Assembly (NCBI GenBank): GCA_017545095.1
Contig: JAFYCU010000033.1
Span: 1 to 21,530, forward strand
Source of the DNA: Muribaculaceae bacterium
GTDB taxonomy: Bacteria > Bacteroidota > Bacteroidia > Bacteroidales > Muribaculaceae
Direction: 5' to 3'
DNA: 21,530 nt
Shown in pieces: positions 7,442 through 13,950 of the stretch; position 1 is the stretch's first letter, and every line of letters begins with the position of its first letter. The position numbers and the translations under genes are program-made. The notes below the pieces were generated by a model. It was not told the origin of the DNA, searched no databases, and saw only the letters and a list, made by a program, of their open reading frames with translations.

Positions 7442-8572
7442 TCACAATCGCCTCATCACATCCACCACCATCTGGGCTTTCCAGGTGGCGAAGTCGCCGG
7501 CGATGATATGGCGTCGTGCTTCGCCCATGAGCCACAGATAGAAGGCCAGGTTGTGGATGCTAGCGATTTGCAAGGCCAGCAATTCCTGGGCGATGAACAA
7601 GTGGCGCAAATAGGCTTTGGAATAAATGTGGTCCACTACCGACGGGCCATCGTCCTGCAAGGGCGAGAAGTCGTCGGCCCATTTGCGGTTGCGCATGTTC
7701 ATGATACCATGACGGGTGAAAAGCATGCCATTGCGGCCGTTGCGCGTGGGCATCACGCAGTCCATCATGTCCACACCGCGGTCGATAGCCTCGAGCATGT
7801 TGGCCGGCGTGCCCACACCCATCAGGTAGCGCGGTCGGTCGTGCGGCAGAATGTCGTTTACCACCTCAATCATCTCGTACATCACCTCGGTGGGCTCGCC
7901 CACAGCGAGGCCGCCAATGGCATTGCCCTCGGCCCCCAGGTCGGCCACATGGCGCGCGGCATCCTGACGCAGGTCGGTGAATGTGCACCCCTGTACAATG
8001 GGGAAAAACGTCTGTCGATGACCGTAAAGCGGCTCGGTGGCGTTGAAGTGCTTCCAACCGCGTTCGAGCCATTGCTGCGTAAGCTTAAGCGACTTGGCGG
8101 CATAGCTGCGCTCGCTGGTGCCCGGCGGACACTCGTCGAGTGCCATCATGATGTCGCTGCCTATGATGCGCTGGATGTCGACCACATTCTCGGGGGTGAA
8201 CAGGTGCTTAGAACCGTCGATGTGACTTCGAAAGGAAACACCCTCGTCGCGCAGCTTGCGGTTGGCAGCAAGCGAGAACACCTGGAAACCGCCGCTGTCG
8301 GTGAGGATGGGGCGTTCCCAGCCATTGAACTTGTGCAGCCCACCGGCACGGTGCATGATGTCCATGCCAGGACGTAAATACAGGTGGTAGGTGTTGCCCA
8401 GAATAATTTGCGCCTTGATATCGTCGCGCAACTCGGACATATGCACGGCTTTCACCTCCCCAAGCGTGCCCACAGGCATGAAGATGGGAGTCTCGATAAG
8501 GCCGTGATCGGTGGTTATCACTCCGGCACGGGCATTGCTGCCCGCAGCCGTGGCTTTCAATTCAAAATCCAT
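7442..8572 (-). CDS. tgt: Queuine tRNA-ribosyltransferase (tRNA-guanine transglycosylase)
   Basis: Exchanges guanine 34 of tRNAs with GUN anticodons for preQ1 (or queuine) in queuosine synthesis. The length, 376 residues, is normal. The active-site motifs are intact: TDSGGFQ at 91-97 with Asp92 (general acid/base), GGLAVGEP at 220-227, and DCVMPTRNGRNG with nucleophile Asp271. The oddity is the zinc site. By alignment with the Zymomonas enzyme the three cysteines are replaced by Gly309, Ser311 and Asp314, while the fourth ligand, His340 in SIHNLAFYL, remains. The surrounding fold sequence is well conserved, so the gene appears functional. It precedes an LptF/LptG gene and has two candidate promoters. 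Confidence 0.95.
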   Translation of the reverse strand: MDFELKATAAGSNARAGVITTDHGLIETPIFMPVGTLGEVKAVHMSELRDDIKAQIILGNTYHLYLRPGMDIMHRAGGLHKFNGWERPILTDSGGFQVFSLAANRKLRDEGVSFRSHIDGSKHLFTPENVVDIQRIIGSDIMMALDECPPGTSERSYAAKSLKLTQQWLERGWKHFNATEPLYGHRQTFFPIVQGCTFTDLRQDAARHVADLGAEGNAIGGLAVGEPTEVMYEMIEVVNDILPHDRPRYLMGVGTPANMLEAIDRGVDMMDCVMPTRNGRNGMLFTRHGIMNMRNRKWADDFSPLQDDGPSVVDHIYSKAYLRHLFIAQELLALQIASIHNLAFYLWLMGEARRHIIAGDFATWKAQMVVDVMRRL

Positions 8573-8591
8573 AGTGTTCTACAAATCCGCC

Positions 8592-8600
8592 GCAAAGGTA
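8592..8600 (-). promoter_or_regulatory. Proximal candidate promoter (-7 element) of tgt
   Basis: Minus strand reads TACCTTTGC, an exact TAnnTTTG match, about 20 bases before the ATG at 8572. No good TTTG at the expected distance upstream. Confidence 0.55.
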
Positions 8601-8660
8601 ATGAAAAATTTTGACTTTCAGCATTGTTGATATGTAAGATACAAGCACAAGCCACCATCA

Positions 8661-8694
8661 CAAATCTAAATAATTGTCCACTATTGTTCCCAAA
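8661..8694 (-). promoter_or_regulatory. Distal candidate promoter of tgt
   Basis: Minus strand has TTTG at 8694-8691, a 22-base spacer, then TAGATTTG at 8668-8661. Both elements match the Bacteroidota consensus, and transcription from here would give a leader of about 80 bases. Confidence 0.5.
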
Positions 8695-8724
8695 TCGCCC
8701 TTAACTACTTGATCTCCACCTCTT

Positions 8725-10359
8725 TCAGAACCCGGTCCACGTCTGTCGCCAGAGCTGGCGTGCGATGGCATCCCAGCGCACGATGGTGGCGGCGAAGAAG
8801 TCGGCGGTGTAGCCGTTGAGCATCTCGCGGGCCTTTTCGGTGTCCTCGGCATTGAGCGACATCCACGCCTGCTCCACATAGGGCATCTCGCGCTGCCCCT
8901 TGGCAATGAAGTAGTCACGCGCAGCCTCGATGGTCTTTCGGTGCGTGCCCCAGCGCACGGTGGCCAGGCGGTTGGCCTTGCGGTAGTGCCACAGCGCGGC
9001 ATCGTCGCGGTCGGTGTGCTGACCGCACACCTGCAGCATCGGCGGCAACTCGGTGGTACCCGAGAAAATGGGGAATCGCGGACTCTCGCCGGGGTTGTCG
9101 AGCGCCATCCACACCACGCCGCCCACGTCGTCGGGCAGCCACGAGCGGCTCTGTATCACCGTGCTGTAGGCACACCAAGGCACACTTACCGTGCGGATGT
9201 TTTTCATCGCCGAGTCGCCCATGGCGTAGTACATATTGATTTCGTCGGGGCGCATCCAGGGGTTGGAATAGGGCGAGACGATACTGTCGGGCTCGGCCTC
9301 CACCAGATTGCCATCCTTGTCCTTGCGCTTGGGATTGGGGATGAGGTGGCGTCCGCTCAGGTTTTTGTCGGTACCCTCGTAGTAGCTGGCCAGCAGGCGC
9401 ATCACGCGCTCGGGCGCGACCAGCGAGTCGGGCTTCACGCTGAGCGGCAGGCACTCCACGGTGTCGCTCAGCTGCAACGACGGCGCCAGCTGGCTCATGA
9501 TGTAGTGCTCGCGCACACTGTAGTTCTTGCGCTCGTGCAGGTAGTTCTCGCCGCTGTAGGCTCGCCAGAAGTTGAACTCCTCCTTACCGTCCCACAGCTT
9601 GAGCTTGCGGGCCACTTCCTTCACATTCTTCGAGGCCATGTAGCGGTCGGGATTGCTCAGGTCGAGCGTGGTGATGCGCGAGATGTTGGCCGACACGGCG
9701 ATTTCATCATCGGGGATGCGCACGGCGGCCCACACGGCACCCAGCTGTTTGGGCCCGGCTCCCATGATTTCGAAAATCCACACCTCGTTCTTGTCGGCAA
9801 TGGTGAGGCATTCGCCACTGTCGCCGTAGCCGTACTGCTCGGCCAGTTCACCCATCAACCGGATGGCCTCGCGGGCGGTGGAACAGCGTTCGAGGGCTAT
9901 GCGTTGCAGTTCCTCGATGCGGAACAGCCCCTTCGCGTTGCGCAGTGTGTCGCGGCCGCCAAAGGTGGTCTCGCCCATGGCCAGCTGCTTCTCGTTCAGG
10001 CAGGGATAAGCGGTGTCGAGGTAGCGGAACGTGTGGCGCACCTGGGGTATGGTGCCGAGGCGGTACATCTTGGTGCTGTCGGCGGCACTCTGCGTGTGCA
10101 TGCGGCCATCGTAGATGGCGGTGATGGTGTCGCGCTCGTAGTCGCGTGCAGGCACCACCTGCATCCAGGTGCGGTACCACGAGTCGCAAGTGTGTGAGGT
10201 CATCACCGAGCCGTCGGTACTGGCACGCTTGCCCACCATGATGCTTGTGCACGACAACCGCGCACGGCCTTCGGCGGTGGGTTCATCAATTTCAGCCGCC
10301 ATGGACAGCGGCAGGGTCAGCAGCAAGCCGGCCAACAAGGGGAACAGAGTTTTATTCAT
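8725..10359 (-). CDS. Secreted C69-family dipeptidase
   Basis: Likely a cysteine dipeptidase of the Ntn-hydrolase fold (peptidase family C69, PepD/secernin-like) acting in the periplasm or outside. The protein has 544 residues. A signal peptide covers about residues 1-22 (MNKTLFPLLAGLLLTLPLSM). The expected catalytic residue is Cys37 in LSCTSIMVGKRASTDGS, which in this family becomes the N-terminal nucleophile after autoprocessing. Family-typical stretches follow: SGECLTIADKNEVWIFEIMG, AVSANISRI and SPYSNPWMRPDE. Its ATG overlaps the TGA of the phosphatase gene (ATGA), so translation is probably coupled. It ends WTGF with no terminator visible before the tgt promoters. Confidence 0.9.
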   Translation of the reverse strand: MNKTLFPLLAGLLLTLPLSMAAEIDEPTAEGRARLSCTSIMVGKRASTDGSVMTSHTCDSWYRTWMQVVPARDYERDTITAIYDGRMHTQSAADSTKMYRLGTIPQVRHTFRYLDTAYPCLNEKQLAMGETTFGGRDTLRNAKGLFRIEELQRIALERCSTAREAIRLMGELAEQYGYGDSGECLTIADKNEVWIFEIMGAGPKQLGAVWAAVRIPDDEIAVSANISRITTLDLSNPDRYMASKNVKEVARKLKLWDGKEEFNFWRAYSGENYLHERKNYSVREHYIMSQLAPSLQLSDTVECLPLSVKPDSLVAPERVMRLLASYYEGTDKNLSGRHLIPNPKRKDKDGNLVEAEPDSIVSPYSNPWMRPDEINMYYAMGDSAMKNIRTVSVPWCAYSTVIQSRSWLPDDVGGVVWMALDNPGESPRFPIFSGTTELPPMLQVCGQHTDRDDAALWHYRKANRLATVRWGTHRKTIEAARDYFIAKGQREMPYVEQAWMSLNAEDTEKAREMLNGYTADFFAATIVRWDAIARQLWRQTWTGF

Positions 10360-10838
10360 TGCAGTTTTTCGTTAATTATCCAGTTAAGCAAGCAGCGGCA
10401 GCCAAGCTCCACGTCCTGCCAGGTAGTCTCAAAATCATCGGTATACCACGGGTCGGCCACCGCCCCGGGACGCGACGTGAAGTCGAGCAGGCGGTGAATC
10501 TTGTGCTGCATGTCACCGCCGGCGATGCGCTCCATGTTGCGCACGTTGGCATCGTCCATGCCTATGAGCAGGTCGCATTCGTCGTAGTCGCGCCAGGTCA
10601 TCCGCCGCGCGGCGTGGCCGCTCCTGTCGATGCCATGTTCGGCAAGCTTGGCCCGCGCAGGCGGATAGATGGGATTGCCCTCCTCCTCGCTCGACGTGGC
10701 CGCCGAACCCACAGCTATACGATTCTCCAGCCCAGCCTCAGCCACCATCTGGCGCATCACACGCTCAGCCATCGGACTGCGGCAAATGTTGCCGTGGCAC
10801 ACAAACAGCACCTTATATATATCATTGCTATTATCCAT
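10356..10838 (-). CDS. Low-molecular-weight protein tyrosine phosphatase
   Basis: Cytoplasmic phosphatase that removes phosphate from phosphotyrosine; in bacteria such enzymes often counter tyrosine kinases of exopolysaccharide export. The protein has 160 residues, normal length. The P-loop CHGNICRS supplies nucleophile Cys14 and Arg20, and the general acid Asp129 is in DPWYTDDF at 129-136. A TSSEEEGNP loop and PPARAKLAEHGID follow the family pattern. The last bases overlap the dipeptidase start by four bases. No kinase or capsule gene is adjacent, so the substrate cannot be guessed from context. Confidence 0.94.
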   Translation of the reverse strand: MDNSNDIYKVLFVCHGNICRSPMAERVMRQMVAEAGLENRIAVGSAATSSEEEGNPIYPPARAKLAEHGIDRSGHAARRMTWRDYDECDLLIGMDDANVRNMERIAGGDMQHKIHRLLDFTSRPGAVADPWYTDDFETTWQDVELGCRCLLNWIINEKLQ

Positions 10839-10963
10839 TCCTTATTCTCAATTATCGATTGGCATTTTGCCATTCTCCATCATCCCAAATCACCACTGTC
10901 GTCCACTGCGAGCCATCGGCCCGCTCAACAGCATCAACAATGAGTTTTTTCAACTTTGAAGTG

Positions 10964-10971
10964 CAAAATTA
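10964..10971 (-). promoter_or_regulatory. Candidate promoter (-7 element) of the phosphatase-dipeptidase operon
   Basis: Minus strand reads TAATTTTG, matching TAnnTTTG, giving a leader of about 120 bases before 10838. It lies back to back with the rpsF promoter. Confidence 0.5.
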
Positions 10972-10992
10972 CTAAAAAAATCCATCACAGCC

Positions 10993-11023
10993 ATTGCCAG
11001 TTGAGAAAAAAGCAGTACCTTTG
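10993..11023 (+). promoter_or_regulatory. Promoter of the rpsF-rpsR-rplI operon
   Basis: ATTG at 10993-10996, a 19-base spacer, and TACCTTTG at 11016-11023 fit the Bacteroidota consensus with one mismatch in the -33 element. Transcription should begin near 11028-11031. Confidence 0.7.
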
Positions 11024-11026
11024 CAC

Positions 11027-11043
11027 CGCTCTTTTCGAGAGCG
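11027..11043 (+). promoter_or_regulatory. Hairpin at the predicted 5' end of the rpsF mRNA
   Basis: CGCTCT at 11027-11032 pairs with AGAGCG at 11038-11043 around a short TTTCG loop. It lies almost exactly at the expected transcription start. It could protect the 5' end or take part in control by S6/S18, but it is too short for me to match it to the published S6:S18 leader motif. Confidence 0.4.
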
Positions 11044-11074
11044 AAGCTATTAATACATTAATTTTAAACGTTTT

Positions 11075-11461
11075 ATGAATCATTACGAAACCGTTTTCAT
11101 TTTAACTCCCGTTTTGTCTGATGCACAGATGAAGGAAGCGGTAGAGAAGTTCAAGACCGTTCTTACCGATGGTGGTGCCACCATCGTGAACGAGGAGAAC
11201 TGGGGCCTGCGCAAGCTCGCCTACAACATCCAGAAGAAGTCAACCGGATTCTACACGCTGATTGAGTTCGATGCCGAGCCCACCATCGTGAGCAAGCTTG
11301 AGACCGCTTACCGCCGCGACGAGCGCGTGCTGCGATTCCTCACCTTCCACCTCGACAAGTTTGCTGCCGAATATGCCGCCAAGCGCCGCAGCCTGCGCAA
11401 GGCCAAGGAAGAGGCCGCAGCCACCGAGACACCCGCAACCGAAGAAAACACTAACGCTTAA
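11075..11461 (+). CDS. rpsF: 30S ribosomal protein bS6
   Basis: Small-subunit protein that binds 16S rRNA together with bS18. The protein has 128 residues. The start [16 protein letters not shown], the WGLRKLAY stretch and the [12 protein letters not shown] helix are standard bS6. After about residue 105 it carries a charged tail, basic ([11 protein letters not shown]) and then acidic (ending ATEENTNA). First gene of rpsF-rpsR-rplI, with a leader of about 45 bases that is AT-rich and has no Shine-Dalgarno site, as usual in Bacteroidota. Confidence 0.97.
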   Translation: MNHYETVFILTPVLSDAQMKEAVEKFKTVLTDGGATIVNEENWGLRKLAYNIQKKSTGFYTLIEFDAEPTIVSKLETAYRRDERVLRFLTFHLDKFAAEYAAKRRSLRKAKEEAAATETPATEENTNA

Positions 11462-11466
11462 TCACA

Positions 11467-11474
11467 AAAGGAGG
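11467..11474 (+). promoter_or_regulatory. Strong Shine-Dalgarno sequence of rpsR
   Basis: AAAGGAGG is complementary over eight bases to the canonical CCUCCUUU at the 3' end of 16S rRNA and ends eight bases before the rpsR ATG. Most other genes here, including rpsF, have no such site. In Bacteroidota strong sites are reported selectively before bS21 and bS18 genes. Confidence 0.85.
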
Positions 11475-11482
11475 AAAGAATT

Positions 11483-11752
11483 ATGGCACAAGCTCAAAGT
11501 GAAATCCGTTACCTCACTCCGCTGTCGGTCGACACGAAGAAGAAGAAATATTGCCGTTTCAAAAGAAGTGGCATCAAGTATATCGACTACAAGGATCCCG
11601 AGTTCCTGAAGAAGTTCCTCAACGAGCAGGGCAAGATTCTGCCCCGCCGCATCACCGGCACCTCGCTCAAGTTCCAGCGCCGTGTGGCCCGCGCCGTGAA
11701 GCGCGCTCGTCACCTGGCTCTGCTGCCCTTCGTGACCGACTTGATGAAGTAA
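11483..11752 (+). CDS. rpsR: 30S ribosomal protein bS18
   Basis: Small-subunit protein that pairs with bS6 at the platform and, in Bacteroidota, helps bS21 and bS6 sequester the anti-Shine-Dalgarno end of 16S rRNA. The protein has 89 residues. It shows [40 protein letters not shown] and [11 protein letters not shown], all typical. It begins 21 bases after rpsF and is preceded by the only strong Shine-Dalgarno site I found in the window, suggesting its own translational control. Confidence 0.97.
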   Translation: MAQAQSEIRYLTPLSVDTKKKKYCRFKRSGIKYIDYKDPEFLKKFLNEQGKILPRRITGTSLKFQRRVARAVKRARHLALLPFVTDLMK

Positions 11753-11786
11753 TCACATTATTAACACTTTAGAGGAATTTAACAAC

Positions 11787-12341
11787 ATGAAGATTATACT
11801 GAAAGAAGACATCACCAACCTTGGATACAAGGACGATGTTGTTGAAGTGAAGAACGGTTACGGCCGCAACTACCTCATCCCGCAGGGCAAGGCCATCCTA
11901 GCCACCCCGTCGGCACTGAAGGTGCTTGCCGAGAACCTGCGTCAACGCGCACACAAGCTCGCCAAAATCAAGGGCGACGCCGAGGCTATCGCTGCCAGCA
12001 TGCAGGGCATCAGCCTCACCATCCCCGCCAAGGTGAGCGAGACCGGCACCATCTACGGCTCGGTGAGCAATATCCAGATTGCCGAGGCCCTCGAGGCCGT
12101 GGGCCACAAGGTGGATCGCAAAATCATCATGCTCAAGGAGGCCGTGAAGCACGTGGGCGACTATGTGGCCACCGTGCGCCTGCACAAGGAGGTCGCCGTC
12201 GAAATCCCCTTCAAGGTGATTTCCGACGCTCCCGCACAGGAAGAGGCTCCCGCAGTTGAGGAAGCTCCCGCTGTCGTTGAGGAAGCCCCCATTGCCGAGG
12301 AGGCTCCCGCTCAGGAGGAAGAAGCTCCCGCAGCCGAGTAA
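11787..12341 (+). CDS. rplI: 50S ribosomal protein bL9
   Basis: Large-subunit protein that binds 23S rRNA near the L1 stalk and reaches out of the ribosome. The protein has 184 residues against 149 in E. coli. The N-terminal signature KDDVVEVKNGYGRNYLIPQG (15-34) and the long connecting helix (about 40-75) are normal, and the C-terminal domain ends near residue 147. The surplus is a tail at 148-184 built from repeats of EEAPA with V or I variants, highly acidic and surely disordered. Third gene of the operon, 34 bases after rpsR, followed by a terminator. Confidence 0.96.
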   Translation: MKIILKEDITNLGYKDDVVEVKNGYGRNYLIPQGKAILATPSALKVLAENLRQRAHKLAKIKGDAEAIAASMQGISLTIPAKVSETGTIYGSVSNIQIAEALEAVGHKVDRKIIMLKEAVKHVGDYVATVRLHKEVAVEIPFKVISDAPAQEEAPAVEEAPAVVEEAPIAEEAPAQEEEAPAAE

Positions 12342-12363
12342 ACAAACCATCAACACAATTACC

Positions 12364-12396
12364 AAAGCAGGGGGCATTTTTTGCCTCCTGCTTTTT
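12364..12396 (+). terminator. Rho-independent terminator of the rpsF-rpsR-rplI operon
   Basis: A ten-base-pair stem (12366-12375 with 12383-12392, including one G-T pair), a seven-base loop and a T-run at 12392-12396. It lies 22 bases after the rplI stop. Confidence 0.9.
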
Positions 12397-12409
12397 CTAA
12401 TCCCCCCCT

Positions 12410-12703
12410 ATGGTCAAACATATTGTAACCTTCCGTCTCACCGGCACTCCCAAAGAGCGCCAATCTATCGCCCAGCGATTCAAAACTGCCCTCGAGGCCC
12501 TCCCCGCTCAAATCGACGTGCTGCAAAGCATCGAAGTAGGCATCAACGAAAACCCCGCCGAACAATGGGACGTGGTGCTCACCGCCATGGTGCCCACCAT
12601 GGCCGATGTCGCCACCTATGCCGCTCACCCAGCCCATGTAGCCGCAGCCGCACTCCTCGCCGGCCACAAGGCTGACCGCGCCTGCGTGGACTACGCCATC
12701 TGA
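12410..12703 (+). CDS. Dabb-domain (stress-responsive A/B barrel) protein
   Basis: Small cytoplasmic protein of 97 residues with a single dimeric alpha/beta-barrel domain. MVKHIVTFRLTGTPKERQ, QIDVLQSIEVGINENPAEQWDVVL and the YAAHPAHVAAA stretch follow the Dabb pattern (hydrophobic first strand with KH, central strand, then the HPxH segment). Family members are linked to stress or act as small-molecule barrel enzymes, but the role here is unknown. The ATG comes 14 bases after the terminator T-run and directly behind a run of seven C. No TAnnTTTG promoter is visible, so expression probably depends on terminator read-through or an atypical promoter. Confidence 0.82.
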   Translation: MVKHIVTFRLTGTPKERQSIAQRFKTALEALPAQIDVLQSIEVGINENPAEQWDVVLTAMVPTMADVATYAAHPAHVAAAALLAGHKADRACVDYAI

Positions 12704-12739
12704 CCGAGGAACACCTATGGCCGTGGGCCGCAACAAACA

Positions 12740-13795
12740 TCAGTGGTCAAGTCGCTTCATGACATCATCCAAGTCAAGGCCAAGTTTCTGAGCAATCTCC
12801 AGAGGGCTCAGCCCCAGTTCTTTAAATAGCTTCACGCTGCCATGCAGCATGGCCTCCTGCTGGCTCAATTTCTCCTCCTGCTGGGTCAATTTCTCCTTCT
12901 GCTGGGTCAATTTCTCCTTCTGCTGGGTCAATTTCTCCTTCTGCTGGGTCAATTTCTCTTCCTGCTCGGCTATTTGAACCTCCTGCTCGGCTATTTGAAC
13001 CTCCTGCTCGGCTATTTGAACCTGCTGTTTCGCCAGTTTTTCATCTTTGATACGGATTTCGGTGTCGCGCTTTTCGATAACCGAAAAGTACTCATCTTCC
13101 ACATTCATGTGCTGGCGCATTTCGGCATCGCTGGCAGCCTTAGTCAGACGGCGCACAATATGATCCATCTCACTATCATCCTCAAAGCACGAGTCGTCGA
13201 TACGCAGCATATGCGGATCCATGGCATCGATTCGGCTCTGGTCGAAAATACTGAGCACCTTGTCGAGACGGTTGTTGATTTGGCCATGCAGACGCGGTAT
13301 CTGCACGATGATGCTATTGTGTGTCAAGCTGTCGACAAACGCATTGGGCAAACCATGCGTGACCACATTACCTTCGTAGTCGCACGACTGGTGGTTCACG
13401 TAGAGCACCGGCTCTTCGATATCGCCCACCTTGTGACCCAGCAGGTACACGGCCACCATGGGATAAGCGTTGCCGTCCTCGCGCATATTCTTCGGGTTGG
13501 AGTAATGCACACCCAGATACTGACGAAAACGCAGAGTCTCAGTCTCTAACCAGGTCTTCTGTAATTCTATCAATATCAAGCTCTCGCGGCCATCAGCCTC
13601 GCGGATGGTCGCGCCGAAGTCGATGCGGAACACCGAGAGCGAGTCGCGTTTGTCATCGGCATACTCATGCGGGCGTACTTCAACGGCCACAACATCTTTC
13701 TTGAGCAGAGCCGAGAGTATGGTGCGGGCTATGCGTTCATCCTCCATCAGGTATTTGAACACGATGTCATAAATCGGGTTGGCTATAGTAGTCAT
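12740..13795 (-). CDS. Rpn family PD-(D/E)XK nuclease/putative transposase-like protein with heptad-repeat tail
   Basis: Member of the PD-(D/E)XK group annotated as recombination-promoting nuclease (Rpn) or PDDEXK_2 putative transposase; such proteins cut DNA and are common as scattered copies in Bacteroidota. From the ATG at 13795 it has 351 residues. The N-terminus ANPIYDIVFKYLMEDERIAR is characteristic. Candidate catalytic residues are Asp59 in RIDFGA and the ELQK motif at 77-80 (Glu77, Lys80). Residues 259-314 are eight uninterrupted heptads (VQIAEQE three times, then five EKLTQQK-type units), a clear coiled coil, and the C-terminal LSPLEIAQKLGLDLDDV resembles the small helical end of the family. 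A longer TTG start at 13825 would lie within the promoter and is rejected. Confidence 0.87.
   Translation of the reverse strand: MTTIANPIYDIVFKYLMEDERIARTILSALLKKDVVAVEVRPHEYADDKRDSLSVFRIDFGATIREADGRESLILIELQKTWLETETLRFRQYLGVHYSNPKNMREDGNAYPMVAVYLLGHKVGDIEEPVLYVNHQSCDYEGNVVTHGLPNAFVDSLTHNSIIVQIPRLHGQINNRLDKVLSIFDQSRIDAMDPHMLRIDDSCFEDDSEMDHIVRRLTKAASDAEMRQHMNVEDEYFSVIEKRDTEIRIKDEKLAKQQVQIAEQEVQIAEQEVQIAEQEEKLTQQKEKLTQQKEKLTQQKEKLTQQEEKLSQQEAMLHGSVKLFKELGLSPLEIAQKLGLDLDDVMKRLDH
12854..13021 (-). repeat. In-frame tandem repeat, eight units of 21 bases
   Basis: Eight consecutive 21-base units encode heptads of the coiled coil in the Rpn-like gene. Two subtypes are visible: three units coding VQIAEQE (12959-13021) and five coding EKLTQQK, EKLTQQE or EKLSQQE (12854-12958). 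Units inside each subtype are nearly identical in DNA, indicating recent duplication. Confidence 0.9.
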
Positions 13796-13822
13796 GGCTG
13801 TGTTGTTTAATGCTTCAATTTG

Positions 13823-13830
13823 CAAAGATA
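13823..13830 (-). promoter_or_regulatory. Promoter (-7 element) of the Rpn-like gene
   Basis: Minus strand reads TATCTTTG, followed by C, matching TAnnTTTG about 28 bases before the ATG at 13795. TTTG copies lie upstream but not at ideal spacing. Confidence 0.6.
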
Positions 13831-13880
13831 CACATTATTCTTCAAATCATCTTCACAAAACGACATAAATTTTATTAAAT

Positions 13881-13896
13881 CCCCTCCCAGGAGGGG
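13881..13896. repeat. GC-rich palindrome in the Rpn/GH3 gap
   Basis: CCCCTCC at 13881-13887 and GGAGGGG at 13890-13896 form a tight palindrome in otherwise AT-rich sequence. On the minus strand it is followed by ATTTAATAAAATTT, so it may help end transcription of the GH3 operon. It could also be a copy of a dispersed intergenic repeat. Confidence 0.45.
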
Positions 13897-13922
13897 TTTG
13901 GGGACGACACTCATTTTTATGG

Positions 13923-13947
13923 GGAGGCCACACGATGTTTGGCCTCC
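13923..13947 (-). terminator. Hairpin just after the GH3/serine-hydrolase gene
   Basis: GGAGGCCA at 13923-13930 pairs with TGGCCTCC at 13940-13947 around a nine-base loop, four bases past the stop codon. A clean T-run is missing on the minus strand, so this is a terminator or 3'-end stabiliser of moderate quality. Confidence 0.5.
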
Positions 13948-13950
13948 TCT

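Noticed and set aside
8658..9002. Alternative frame past the dipeptidase stop, suggesting a frameshift
   Set aside because: The main frame ends naturally in WTGF and the alternative frame has a composition typical of a shadow.
12854..13021. CRISPR-like array
   Set aside because: The units are contiguous 21-base direct repeats without spacers and encode heptads in frame in the Rpn-like gene.
12740..13795. Transposon carrying the Rpn-like gene
   Set aside because: No terminal inverted repeats or target duplications are visible around it; the family label transposase is historical and the gene has its own promoter.
13796..13825. TTG start giving a longer Rpn-like protein
   Set aside because: The TTG lies in the TATCTTTG promoter element; the conserved N-terminus begins at the ATG 13795.
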